Below, piece after piece: positions 18,017 through 25,525 of a stretch of DNA of 64,000 nt. A program made the translations under genes and the position numbers. The DNA comes from an alpha proteobacterium L41A (GTDB lineage Bacteria > Pseudomonadota > Alphaproteobacteria > Caulobacterales > Caulobacteraceae): the NCBI GenBank assembly GCA_000335735.1, contig AMYY01000013.1, positions 1 through 64,000 on the forward strand, read 5' to 3'. Numbering within the stretch: the stretch's first letter is position 1; the number at the start of each line of letters is the position of its first letter. Below the pieces are notes generated by a model. It did not search any database. It was not told where the DNA came from and saw nothing but the letters and a program-made list of their open reading frames with translations.

Positions 18017-18194
18017 ATTGGATCCGGTAAGCGGTCGAGCGTCTGCGAGCTGAGCGGCTCTGAAATCCCGTGAGGGGCGGCGATACGGACGCCGTGAGAG
18101 AGGCCCTGACCGACCGCAGCCCCGGAGCGCCGCATCAGGCGCGCGCGAAGGGCCGCGCAGACGATCAAAACCCCTCGACTTGGGCGCAGGCGGG

Positions 18195-18222
18195 ACTTAA
18201 GCACCGGCCTAACCCCTGTCAA
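18195..18222 (-). promoter_or_regulatory. Possible sigma-70 promoter for secA
   Basis: On the minus strand a perfect TTGACA (18222-18217) is followed after 16 bases by TTAAGT (18200-18195), a poor -10. It would give a leader of about 170 bases before secA. The same gap (18017-18260) also holds the ribosome binding site of the divergent PpiC gene; no other structure is convincing. Confidence 0.35.
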
Positions 18223-18260
18223 CGCGAGGGGCTTTCGGCCGCCTTCGACGGAGCGCCCCC

Positions 18261-19166
18261 TTGACCCCCTTCCGGCGATCTTCACGTCTTCTGACAGCGG
18301 CGGTGCTGACGGCGGCGCTTTCGACCGCCGCCTGCTCGCGTGGCGGCGACAACCGTCCCCCCGAACAGGGCGATAAGGCCGTGGCGACGGTGCAGGACGA
18401 AACCATCTGGGCCTCGGACGTGAAGCGCGAGGCGGTGGCCCAAGGTTTGATCGGCGAGGACGAGACGCTGGATACGACCTCGGATCTTTTCCGCCGGGTG
18501 CTGGACGAGGTGATCGACCAAAAGCTGCTGGCCGGAGAGGCGCAGCGGCGTCGACTGGACTCCTCGCCTCTGGCGCAGCGGCGTCTGGAAGCGACGCGCG
18601 AGCGCATCCTGGGCGACATGCTGGTCGAGAGCGTGGTCAACAAGGCCGTCTCGGACCAGGCGGTGCAGACCCTTTATAATGAGCAGCTGCGGCTGGCGAA
18701 GACCTCGGAAGAGATCCGCGTGCGGCTGATACTGTCGCGCACCAAGCCCGAGGCGGACGCCGTGATCGGCATTCTGGGGCAGGGCGCCGGGTTCGAAGCC
18801 GTGGCGGCGGAGCGGTCGATCGACGAGGCCACGCGGTTTTCCGGCGGCGACCTGGGCTATTCGACACTGGACGTGATGCCCAAGGCCTATGCCGACGCGC
18901 TGCGCGACAAGCCGGCCGGCTCGACCGTCGGGCCGTTCCAGACCGAGGGCGGGTGGGCGGTATTGAGGGTCGAGGACCGACGCAAGGAAAACCCGCCGAC
19001 GCTGGAACAGGCCCGACCGCAGATCGTGCGCTATCTGACCTATGAGGGCGTTCGGCAACTGCTGGAACAGCTGCGCGGCAAGGCCAATGTGGATGTGCGC
19101 CTGCCCGCACAGACGCCGCCCGCATCGCCCGTTCCTTCCGCCCCTTCCGCTCCTCCGGGCGCCTGA
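18261..19166 (+). CDS. PpiC-type peptidyl-prolyl isomerase lipoprotein
   Basis: A periplasmic parvulin-type folding factor of 301 residues. The signal ends in a lipobox (STAAC, cysteine near residue 25). An N-terminal SurA-like helical chaperone region follows (DLFRRVLDEVIDQKLLAGEA). Then comes the parvulin domain from about residue 150, with IRVRLILSRTKPEAD, FSGGDLGYSTLDVMPKAY and VGPFQTEGGWAVLRVEDRR. The tail is Pro/Ala-rich. The start is a TTG with GGAG seven bases before it. argJ begins two bases after its stop, so these two and mutT look like one transcription unit. Confidence 0.87.
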   Translation: MTPFRRSSRLLTAAVLTAALSTAACSRGGDNRPPEQGDKAVATVQDETIWASDVKREAVAQGLIGEDETLDTTSDLFRRVLDEVIDQKLLAGEAQRRRLDSSPLAQRRLEATRERILGDMLVESVVNKAVSDQAVQTLYNEQLRLAKTSEEIRVRLILSRTKPEADAVIGILGQGAGFEAVAAERSIDEATRFSGGDLGYSTLDVMPKAYADALRDKPAGSTVGPFQTEGGWAVLRVEDRRKENPPTLEQARPQIVRYLTYEGVRQLLEQLRGKANVDVRLPAQTPPASPVPSAPSAPPGA

Positions 19167-19167
19167 C

Positions 19168-20562
19168 ATGACCAAGCCTCCCTCCACGACCGGCCAGAAG
19201 ATCGAGCATGCGTTCGAAAAGGCGCTGGACCCATTCGCCACGGCGCTGAAGCGCGCCACCCGCACGCCGGGATCGGATGCCGCCCCGGCCGCCGCGCCTG
19301 CGCCGGCCGCCGCCGGCAAGCCCGGCCTGGCCATCTCGCCCCTGGCCGTGCCGTTTCCGACCATCCCGCCGATCGGCGGGGTCGAGATCGCGACCGCGCG
19401 CGCCGGCTTCTACAAGCATGAGCGCGACGACCTGGTGGTGTTCCGGTTCGCGCGGGGGACCAGCTGCGCCGGGGTGTTCACCCGCCACAAGATCGGCTCG
19501 GCGCCCGTCGATTGGTGCAAGAAGCATCTGGCCGGAGCCGACGGCGGCAAGGATGTGCGCGCCCTGGTGATCAACGCCGGATGCGCCAACGCCTTCACCG
19601 GCAAGGCCGGCGCCGACGCCGCGCGGCGCACGGCTTCGGAGGTCGCCAAACGGTTCGGCTGTCGCCAGCGCGACGTCATGCTGGCCTCGACCGGGGTGAT
19701 CGGCGTGGTGCTGGACGACAAGAAGATCGTCGCCAAACTGCCCGAAATCGAGAACGGGCTGGAGGCGGACGCCTGGGCCCGGGCGGGTCGCGGCATCATG
19801 ACCACCGACACCTTCCCCAAGGGCTCTTACGCCGAGGCCGAGATCGAGGGCTACAAGGTCCGGATCGCCGGCATCGCCAAGGGATCGGGCATGATCGCGC
19901 CGGACATGGCGACCATGCTGGCCTTCATCGTCACCGATGCGGACATCCATCCGAACGTGCTGCAGGCGCTGTTGGGCCTGCACGTGCGCACCACCTTCAA
20001 CAGCGTGACGGTGGACGGCGACACCTCGACCAACGACACGGCCCTGCTGTTCGCCACCGGGACCTCGGGCGCACCGCGCATCGGGCGGGTCGGGGATCGC
20101 CGGCTGAAGAGCTTCTCGGCCGCGCTGGACAAGGTGATGCTGGACCTGGCGCACCAGTTGGTGCGCGATGGCGAAGGCGCGACCAAGTTCGTCAAGGTGA
20201 CGGTGGACGGGGCCGCCTCGCCCGCATCCGCCCGCAAACTGGCCAAGTCCATCGCCGACAGCCCCCTGGTCAAGACCGCGATCGCCGGTCAGGACGCCAA
20301 CTGGGGCCGGGTCGTCATGGCGGTGGGCAAGACCGAGGAACCGGTCGACCGCGACCGCCTGGCCATAAAGTTCGGCCCGCACCAGGCCGCCGTCGACGGC
20401 GCCCCGTCCCCGACCTACGACGAGGCCAAGATGACCGCCTATATGAAGAACCCCGAGATTGATATCACCGTCGACGTGGGTTCGGGCCGGGCGTCGGCGA
20501 CCGTGTGGACCTGCGATCTGACCAAGGGCTACATCGAGATCAACGGCGATTATCGCTCGTGA
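19168..20562 (+). CDS. argJ: Bifunctional ornithine acetyltransferase / N-acetylglutamate synthase
   Basis: Catalyses both the first and the fifth steps of the cyclic arginine pathway, moving acetyl from N-acetylornithine to glutamate and making acetylglutamate from acetyl-CoA. The protein is autocleaved into two chains before a threonine in MATML; here that threonine is residue 249 (acc at 19912), preceded by KGSGMIAPDMA. GVFTRHK, NAGCANAFTGKAG and TVDGDTSTNDT are further family marks, and the C-terminus is YIEINGDYRS. At 464 residues it is about 50 longer than usual because of an Ala/Pro-rich N-terminal extension. It overlaps mutT by four bases (GTGA). Confidence 0.95.
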   Translation: MTKPPSTTGQKIEHAFEKALDPFATALKRATRTPGSDAAPAAAPAPAAAGKPGLAISPLAVPFPTIPPIGGVEIATARAGFYKHERDDLVVFRFARGTSCAGVFTRHKIGSAPVDWCKKHLAGADGGKDVRALVINAGCANAFTGKAGADAARRTASEVAKRFGCRQRDVMLASTGVIGVVLDDKKIVAKLPEIENGLEADAWARAGRGIMTTDTFPKGSYAEAEIEGYKVRIAGIAKGSGMIAPDMATMLAFIVTDADIHPNVLQALLGLHVRTTFNSVTVDGDTSTNDTALLFATGTSGAPRIGRVGDRRLKSFSAALDKVMLDLAHQLVRDGEGATKFVKVTVDGAASPASARKLAKSIADSPLVKTAIAGQDANWGRVVMAVGKTEEPVDRDRLAIKFGPHQAAVDGAPSPTYDEAKMTAYMKNPEIDITVDVGSGRASATVWTCDLTKGYIEINGDYRS

Positions 20563-20972
20563 GCGCTGCGTCGCTTCCGACTGTGCTGGTCGTCGCCGTC
20601 GCCCTGATCGATGTGGATGGGCGGGTGCTGATCGCCAAGCGTCCGGAAGGCAAGAAGCTGGCCGGGCTGTGGGAGTTTCCGGGCGGCAAGGTCGAGCCCG
20701 GAGAGCGGCCTGAACAGGCGCTGACCCGCGAGCTGAAGGAAGAGCTGGGCATCGACGTCAGCGAAAACTGTCTGTCGCCGTTCGTTTTCGCCAGTCACGC
20801 TTACGATTCGTTTCACCTGTTGATGCCATTGTATCTGTGCCGACGGTGGGACGGCGTGGTCACGGCGCGTGAACATGACGGCCTGGCCTGGGTGAAGCCG
20901 AGCAAGCTTTCGGACTATCCCATGCCCTCGGCGGACGAACCTCTGGTCGCTTGGTTGCGCGACCTGCTCTGA
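20559..20972 (+). CDS. mutT: Nudix hydrolase, MutT-type 8-oxo-dGTP diphosphatase
   Basis: A 137-residue Nudix protein that should hydrolyse oxidised purine nucleotides such as 8-oxo-dGTP and so prevent A-to-C transversions. The full Nudix box is present: GKVEPGE, seven residues, then RELKEELGI, with all catalytic glutamates. GLWEFPGG before it is typical of MutT. The start is a GTG overlapping the argJ stop (GTGA), giving VSAASLPTVLVVAVAL. The same argJ-mutT adjacency occurs in several alphaproteobacteria. Confidence 0.92.
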   Translation: MSAASLPTVLVVAVALIDVDGRVLIAKRPEGKKLAGLWEFPGGKVEPGERPEQALTRELKEELGIDVSENCLSPFVFASHAYDSFHLLMPLYLCRRWDGVVTAREHDGLAWVKPSKLSDYPMPSADEPLVAWLRDLL

Positions 20973-20997
20973 CCACCGCCGACCAGGGAGGCCGGCC

Positions 20998-21189
20998 ATG
21001 CGACGTCTTATCGGCCGGTTCCTGCGCAACGAGAGCGGGGCCACAGCCATCGAATACGGACTGATCTGCGCCTTGATCTTCCTGGCGATCGTGACCTCGG
21101 TCAGCGCCCTGGCGAACACGCAGAACGGCGGCCTGGCCGTAACGGTGGAGCGGCTGACCACTGCCATGAAGGCCGTCGTCGGCAACTAG
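20998..21189 (+). CDS. Flp-family type IVb pilin
   Basis: A 63-residue prepilin. A short basic leader (MRRLIGRFLRNESG) is followed by the Flp cleavage motif ATAIEYGLI: cutting after the glycine puts Glu at +5 and Tyr at +6, as in Flp/PilA pilins. A hydrophobic helix (ICALIFLAIVTSVSAL) and a short polar tail follow. A strong ribosome binding site GGGAGG stands 6-7 bases before the ATG. No cpa/tad assembly genes are in the window, so this pilin lies apart from any secretion cluster visible here. Its TAG stop overlaps the TAG of the convergent methyltransferase gene in the shared palindrome CTAG. Confidence 0.92.
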   Translation: MRRLIGRFLRNESGATAIEYGLICALIFLAIVTSVSALANTQNGGLAVTVERLTTAMKAVVGN

Positions 21190-22088
21190 TCCGGCTCGTC
21201 GCCCGTCATTTCCTTGACGCCCAGCGCATCGGCCAGCCGCGTCTTGGCCGAGCCGCGCGGCAGAGGCTTCTGCTGGCTGTCGTGGGGTTTCCAGCCGGCC
21301 AGATGAATGATCTCGAACGTCGCCGGTATGCGGCCGTCGTCGAGACCGTATCGCTCGGCATAGAGGGCGGCGGCGCGCGCCACGATGCGGCGGCTCAGCG
21401 GCCGAACGGGTCCGTGCAGGACATTGGTCTCGCCCATGGCGCGCAGGTCGCGGATCAGGGCGAACAGGTCGGCGTATCGGACGGTGAATCGATCCACGTC
21501 CGACACCGGCAGGGCGAACCCGGCGCGCTGTAGCAGGGCCGCGCCGTCATAGCCGTCAGCGAAGGGCGAGACGCGCGCCTGGGCGCCGCCGCGCTCCTGC
21601 AGTTCGACCTCGGTCAGGACGGCGCGTAGCTCTTTCAGCGTGCCCGCGCCGAACAGCGTGCCGATGAACAGGCCATCCGGTTTCAACGCGCGCCGGATCT
21701 GGGCCAAGGCGCCAGGCAGGTCATTGGCCCAGTGAAGGGTCAAAAGGGAGACGATCAGATCGGTCGAGGCGTCGGCCAGCGGCAGTGCGTCCGCACCCGG
21801 TGCTGCGCGCCGGGCCAGAGAGACGGGCGTCTGGATGGGACCGATGCGTCCGGCGGCGTCGCTGGACCGGACCGCCGCATCGAACACGCCTGGATGAGCG
21901 GACAGATCGACCGCAACGGGAAAATCGCGCAGTATGGCTTCCAGGCTCTCGGCGGCGTTGGCGGCGGCGCGGGCGTGCAGGAAGTCGGCCTGGGGGAACC
22001 GGGCGGCGGATCGCGCCAGCCGCGCCTGACGTCGCACGGCGTCGAAGATGCGCGGGGGGCCTTCGGAAAGGGATTGGGGGGCGGTCAT
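21186..22088 (-). CDS. SAM-dependent methyltransferase, BioC/NDUFAF5-like
   Basis: A 300-residue class I methyltransferase-fold protein. VAVDLSAHPGVFDAAV near residue 58 stands where motif I should be but lacks the usual GxGxG. LPLADASTDLIVSLLTLHWANDLPGALAQIRRALKPDGLFIG is the motif II-IV region and closely resembles BioC and its mitochondrial relative NDUFAF5. The C-terminal part (YAERYGLDDGRIPATFEIIHLAGWKP) is typical of the alphaproteobacterial group. No bio genes are near. The missing glycine-rich loop makes the SAM-binding role and reaction uncertain. Its start codon overlaps the divergent comF start. Confidence 0.85.
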   Translation of the reverse strand: MTAPQSLSEGPPRIFDAVRRQARLARSAARFPQADFLHARAAANAAESLEAILRDFPVAVDLSAHPGVFDAAVRSSDAAGRIGPIQTPVSLARRAAPGADALPLADASTDLIVSLLTLHWANDLPGALAQIRRALKPDGLFIGTLFGAGTLKELRAVLTEVELQERGGAQARVSPFADGYDGAALLQRAGFALPVSDVDRFTVRYADLFALIRDLRAMGETNVLHGPVRPLSRRIVARAAALYAERYGLDDGRIPATFEIIHLAGWKPHDSQQKPLPRGSAKTRLADALGVKEMTGDEPD

Positions 22089-22881
22089 GGACGCAAAGGA
22101 TGGGGGCTGGCGACGCGCCTGGGAAGGGGCAGGCCGTCACTTGCGCGGAGCCGGGCGGGGACTGGCAGACCTGATCCTGCCGCCGATGGCGCACGACAGC
22201 CGAGAGGCGACGGCGGCGGCTGGCCTGACGCCCGACGCCTGGAGCCGGATCAAATTTCTAGAGGCGCCGGTCTGCGACGGCTGCGGGGCGGCCTTCGACT
22301 TTGAAGGCGGCGCCTTCGCCGAGGATCGCTGCGCCGCCTGTATCGCCAAGCCCTATGCCTTTGAGAGGGCGCGCGCGGCTTGCCTGTATGACGAGGCGTC
22401 GCGCAGTCTGATCCTGAGGTTCAAGCACGGGGACCAGCAACAGTTCGCGCCCCTGTTCGCGCGTTGGATCGGACGCGCCGCCGCCGATCTGGTCGAAGAC
22501 GCGGACGTGATCCTGCCCGTGCCGCTGCATCGGTTTCGCCTGTTGTCGCGGCGTTTCAATCAGGCGGCCGAGATCGCCCGGCCGCTGGCCCGGCTCGCCG
22601 GCCGCGACTATTTGCCCGACGCGCTGGTCCGCACGAGCCACACGACCAGCCAGGGCGGCAAGAGCCAGCGCGGGCGGCGGCTGAACGTCAAGAAGGCCTT
22701 CGCTGTGACCGAGGCGGGCCGGCGTCGGATCCGGGGACGACGCATCCTTCTGATCGACGATGTGTTGACCACGGGCGCGACCGGAGAGGCCTGCGCGCGC
22801 GCCCTGATCAACGCCGGAGCGCGCGCCGTGGATCTCGCCGTCATCGCGCGGGTGCGAAACGCCCGTGAACTGACTATGTGA
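22087..22881 (+). CDS. comF: ComF-family phosphoribosyltransferase-like protein
   Basis: A 264-residue ComF homologue, with a zinc ribbon followed by a phosphoribosyltransferase fold. CDGCGAAF and, 18 residues on, CAAC form the metal site near residues 60-85. ILPVPLHRFRLLSRRFNQAAEIARPLA and ILLIDDVLTTGAT, the PRPP-binding loop, identify the PRTase part. ComF proteins take part in DNA uptake in competent bacteria, but many carriers are not known to be competent. The ATG at 22087 shares two bases with the start of the divergent methyltransferase (CATG). It heads a rightward run to the GNAT gene at 25 kb. Confidence 0.9.
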   Translation: MDAKDGGWRRAWEGAGRHLRGAGRGLADLILPPMAHDSREATAAAGLTPDAWSRIKFLEAPVCDGCGAAFDFEGGAFAEDRCAACIAKPYAFERARAACLYDEASRSLILRFKHGDQQQFAPLFARWIGRAAADLVEDADVILPVPLHRFRLLSRRFNQAAEIARPLARLAGRDYLPDALVRTSHTTSQGGKSQRGRRLNVKKAFAVTEAGRRRIRGRRILLIDDVLTTGATGEACARALINAGARAVDLAVIARVRNARELTM

Positions 22882-22883
22882 AG

Positions 22884-22929
22884 AGCGCCCTATCGCTCGC
22901 CGCGCGGCGGCTCGCTGCGTGAGGGCGCT
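22884..22929. repeat. Intergenic hairpin repeat, copy D
   Basis: Fills the gap between comF and grxC. Perfect 7-bp arms AGCGCCC (22884-22890) and GGGCGCT (22923-22929) enclose TATCGCTCGC and the palindromic core CGCCGCGCGGCG. This is copy C inverted, with one or two changes. It could act as a terminator-like or RNA-stabilising hairpin between the two genes; there is no T-run. Confidence 0.7.
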
Positions 22930-22952
22930 GGATTCTATATTGGAGACCTGAT

Positions 22953-23210
22953 TTGGCCGACGTCGTCATCTACACCAAGCCTGGCTGCCCCTACTGCTTC
23001 AGCGCCATGTCGCTGCTGAAGAAAAAGGGTGTGGACTATACCGAGATCGTCGCGTCCAACGATCCCGACAAGAAGGCCGAGATGGTCGAGAAGTCGGGCG
23101 GCCGCATGACCTTCCCGCAGATCTTCATCGACGGCCGGCACGTCGGCGGTTCCGACGACATCCACGCGCTGGATCGCGACGGCAAGCTGGACGGACTTCT
23201 GGCCGCCTGA
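22953..23210 (+). CDS. grxC: Glutaredoxin 3 (dithiol)
   Basis: A small cytosolic thiol-disulfide oxidoreductase of 85 residues that uses glutathione to reduce disulfides. VVIYTKPGCPYCFSA carries the active-site CPYC at residues 13-16; MTFPQIFIDGRHVGGSDD supplies the cis-proline and the glutathione-binding GG. The start is a TTG with GGAG seven bases upstream. The following nitrilase gene starts three bases after its stop. Confidence 0.95.
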   Translation: MADVVIYTKPGCPYCFSAMSLLKKKGVDYTEIVASNDPDKKAEMVEKSGGRMTFPQIFIDGRHVGGSDDIHALDRDGKLDGLLAA

Positions 23211-23213
23211 TCC

Positions 23214-24053
23214 ATGAGCAGCGGGCTCGACATCGCCCTGATCCAGACGCGCACGCCGGCGACGGCGCGAGCGGCGCTGGCCCATGTCGAGCCCCTGATC
23301 CGCGAGGCGGCGTCGGGCGGGGCGAAGTTCGTCCTGACGCCCGAGGGGACCAATGTCCTGGAGCAGCGCCGGGCCCAGCGCGATGTGGCGATTACGACCG
23401 AGGACGAGGACGTCGCCGTTGTGGGCCTGCGTCATCTGGCGGCAGAACTGGGCGTTTGGCTGCTGATCGGTTCGGCCATCGTCCGGTCTGGCCAGACGGG
23501 AGACGGCCGCGCCGCCAATCGGTCGCTGCTGATCGATGCGTCGGGCGGGATCGTGGCCCGATACGACAAGCTGCATGTCTTCGACGTGAACCTGCCCAAT
23601 GGCGAGACCTATCGCGAAAGCGCGACGGTGAGGCCCGGCGACGGGGCGGCGGTGGCGGATACGCCCTGGGGCCGTCTGGGTTTGACCATCTGCTACGACA
23701 TCCGCTTTCCCCACCTGCATCGCCAGCTGGCCAAGGCGGGGGCGTCGATGATCGCGATACCGGCCGCCTTCACCGCCCCGACCGGAGAGGCGCATTGGGA
23801 AACCCTGTTGCGCGCCCGCGCCATCGAGACGGGGGCGTTCGTCCTGGCGCCGGCGCAGGGCGGACTGCACGAGGAGGGTCGCCGCACCTGGGGGCGATCC
23901 ACCGTCGTCGGTCCGTGGGGCGAGATCATCGCCAAGGCGGATCACGACGAGCCTTGCATCGTGCGTGCGAAACTGGACATGGAGGCCGTGGCCAGGGCGC
24001 GCGCCGCCGTGCCCAGCCTGACCCACGATCGCGATTTCCTGCCTGCCGTTTGA
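23214..24053 (+). CDS. Carbon-nitrogen hydrolase (nitrilase superfamily, Nit1/Nit2-like)
   Basis: A 279-residue amidase with the Glu-Lys-Cys triad of the nitrilase superfamily: glutamate in LTPEGTN near residue 43, lysine in RYDKLHVFDV near residue 119, and cysteine in LTICYDIRFP near residue 159. The overall sequence resembles the Nit1/Nit2 branch, which hydrolyses deaminated glutathione or omega-amides such as 2-oxoglutaramate. Its place just behind glutaredoxin suits a glutathione-repair role, but that is inference. It is followed by DUF1178 after six bases. Confidence 0.9.
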   Translation: MSSGLDIALIQTRTPATARAALAHVEPLIREAASGGAKFVLTPEGTNVLEQRRAQRDVAITTEDEDVAVVGLRHLAAELGVWLLIGSAIVRSGQTGDGRAANRSLLIDASGGIVARYDKLHVFDVNLPNGETYRESATVRPGDGAAVADTPWGRLGLTICYDIRFPHLHRQLAKAGASMIAIPAAFTAPTGEAHWETLLRARAIETGAFVLAPAQGGLHEEGRRTWGRSTVVGPWGEIIAKADHDEPCIVRAKLDMEAVARARAAVPSLTHDRDFLPAV

Positions 24054-24059
24054 CGCCCC

Positions 24060-24494
24060 ATGATCCGCTACGCCCTGAAATGCGACCAGGCCCACGCCTT
24101 CGAAGCCTGGTTCGGCTCCTCGACCGACTATGACGATCAGGCGGCGCGGGGGCTGGTGGAATGTCCGTTCTGCGGGTCGCACGCGGTGGAAAAGGCGATC
24201 ATGGCCCCGGCCGTCAGCGGCGCCCGCAAGGCCGATCCCGTCTCTGACGTCGCCGCCAAGATGCAGACGATGATGATGGCCGCCGCCCACGAGGTTCGCG
24301 CCCATGTCGAGGCCAACTTCGACTATGTCGGCGACGCCTTCGCCCGCGAGGCGCGCGACATCCACGAGGGCCGGTCCGAGAAGCGCGAAATCTATGGCGA
24401 GGCCACGCCCGCCGAGGTGAAGAAGCTGAAGGACGACGGGGTGCCGGTCTCGGCCTTGCCGGCTGCGCCCGTCGATCCGGCCAAGGTGAACTGA
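24060..24494 (+). CDS. DUF1178 family protein
   Basis: A 144-residue protein of a family conserved in alpha- and betaproteobacteria. It begins MIRYALKCDQAHAFEAWFGSS and has CPFCGSHAVEKAIMAP: one cysteine near residue 8 and a CxxC near residue 41 suggest a zinc ribbon resembling that of regulatory FmdB-type proteins. The C-terminal part has a YVGDAFAREARDIHEG helix and a GEATPAEVKKLKDDG stretch shared across the family. Biochemical role unknown. Its stop overlaps the GNAT start by one base. Confidence 0.85.
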   Translation: MIRYALKCDQAHAFEAWFGSSTDYDDQAARGLVECPFCGSHAVEKAIMAPAVSGARKADPVSDVAAKMQTMMMAAAHEVRAHVEANFDYVGDAFAREARDIHEGRSEKREIYGEATPAEVKKLKDDGVPVSALPAAPVDPAKVN

Positions 24495-24991
24495 TGACCC
24501 TGCAATGGCGGTCCATGCGGCCGACGGACATCGATGCGGTGGTGGAGGTGGCGCGGCTGTCGTTTCCCGACCACTTCGAGGATCGCGCCTGTTTCCAGAA
24601 CCGGCTGGCGCTTTATCCGCGCGGCTGTTTTGTGCTGGCGGAAGGCGACGGCGCCGCGCGGGGCTATCTGATCGCCTATCCGTGGAAGGCCGAGAGCGCG
24701 CCGCCGCTGAACACGGTGATCGAGGGCCTGCCGGACCAGCCGGACCTGATCTATCTGCACGATCTGGCCCTGCACCCCGAGGCGCGGGGCGGGGGCGTGA
24801 CCGGCGTCATCGTCGAGCGGCTGGCCGAACAGGCGGCGGAAGACGGTTGGCCCGCCATCGCCCTGGTCGCGGTCAATGACGCCGTCGGCTTCTGGTCACG
24901 ACACGGTTTCGTCGAGCAACCCGCCGAGGCCATGGCGGCCAAGTTGGCCAGCTACGGCGCCGACGCCCGCTATATGCTCCGGCCGCTGTAG
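24494..24991 (+). CDS. GNAT-family N-acetyltransferase
   Basis: A 165-residue acetyltransferase. MRPTDIDAVVEVARLSFPDHFED is the N-terminal strand and helix, LIYLHDLALHPEARGGGVTGVIVERL contains the acetyl-CoA pyrophosphate loop (R-G-G-G-V-T), and VNDAVGFWSRHGF is the family's C-terminal motif. The acceptor substrate is unknown; the similarity is general and not RimI-specific. Its 3' end overlaps the convergent UrcA-like gene by about 22 bases. Confidence 0.88.
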   Translation: MTLQWRSMRPTDIDAVVEVARLSFPDHFEDRACFQNRLALYPRGCFVLAEGDGAARGYLIAYPWKAESAPPLNTVIEGLPDQPDLIYLHDLALHPEARGGGVTGVIVERLAEQAAEDGWPAIALVAVNDAVGFWSRHGFVEQPAEAMAAKLASYGADARYMLRPL

Positions 24992-25299
24992 CGCCGATTG
25001 AGCGCGGTCTGTCCGCCCGCGCGCACGAAATGGATGCGCTGGGGGCGGGGCATGGCGACATAGGCCCGGCGTCTCATTTCACGCTCGCAGACGCTGGCGT
25101 CGCCAAGGCTGTCGGGCGTCAGGACCGCGCGATGGACGGCGCACCAGTCGCGGCTGGCGGCGCGGATGCGGCCGGCCAGGATCATCGCCTCGCCCGGTCG
25201 TGCCATGTTCAGCCCCTCGGCATCCACATGCATGTCCGGCGCCTGGCCCGCGCCCAAGGCGGCGGCAAGCGCGGCTGCGACCATCAAACCCATCGTCAT
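24970..25299 (-). CDS. UrcA-family secreted protein
   Basis: A 109-residue exported protein. A signal peptide (MTMGLMVAAALAAALGAGQA) is followed by a domain of about 85 residues with two cysteines (RDWCAVHRA and ASVCEREM) and the GRIRAASRDWC pattern typical of UrcA-family proteins of sphingomonads and Caulobacterales. I place the start at 25299, where GGGGA precedes the ATG pair; a longer frame to 25440 would bury the signal peptide. Function unknown for the family. Confidence 0.65.
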   Translation of the reverse strand: MTMGLMVAAALAAALGAGQAPDMHVDAEGLNMARPGEAMILAGRIRAASRDWCAVHRAVLTPDSLGDASVCEREMRRRAYVAMPRPQRIHFVRAGGQTALNRRYSGRSI

Positions 25300-25525
25300 T
25301 TCCCCGTCGGAATGGGCCTGCGTCAGGCCCGTCGTGGGAAGGAGGCGTCCGTCGGCGGCGTCGGATGCGGCGTCGGGGATGAAATATCGGTAAGGCGGCG
25401 ATCGGCGCGACGACGCCCGCTCTGGTCTTTCTGTCCACATGCCTGTAAGAGGCGCGCGCCTCCCGCATGCCTTTTCATGACCAGCGGCCGCCCGTATGCC
25501 GGCCGCGCCTTTTCGCGATACTCAA

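Noticed and set aside
15182-18073. A 963-codon open frame on the plus strand across secA.
   Set aside because: Antisense shadow of secA with no recognisable domain; the minus-strand protein has every SecA motif.
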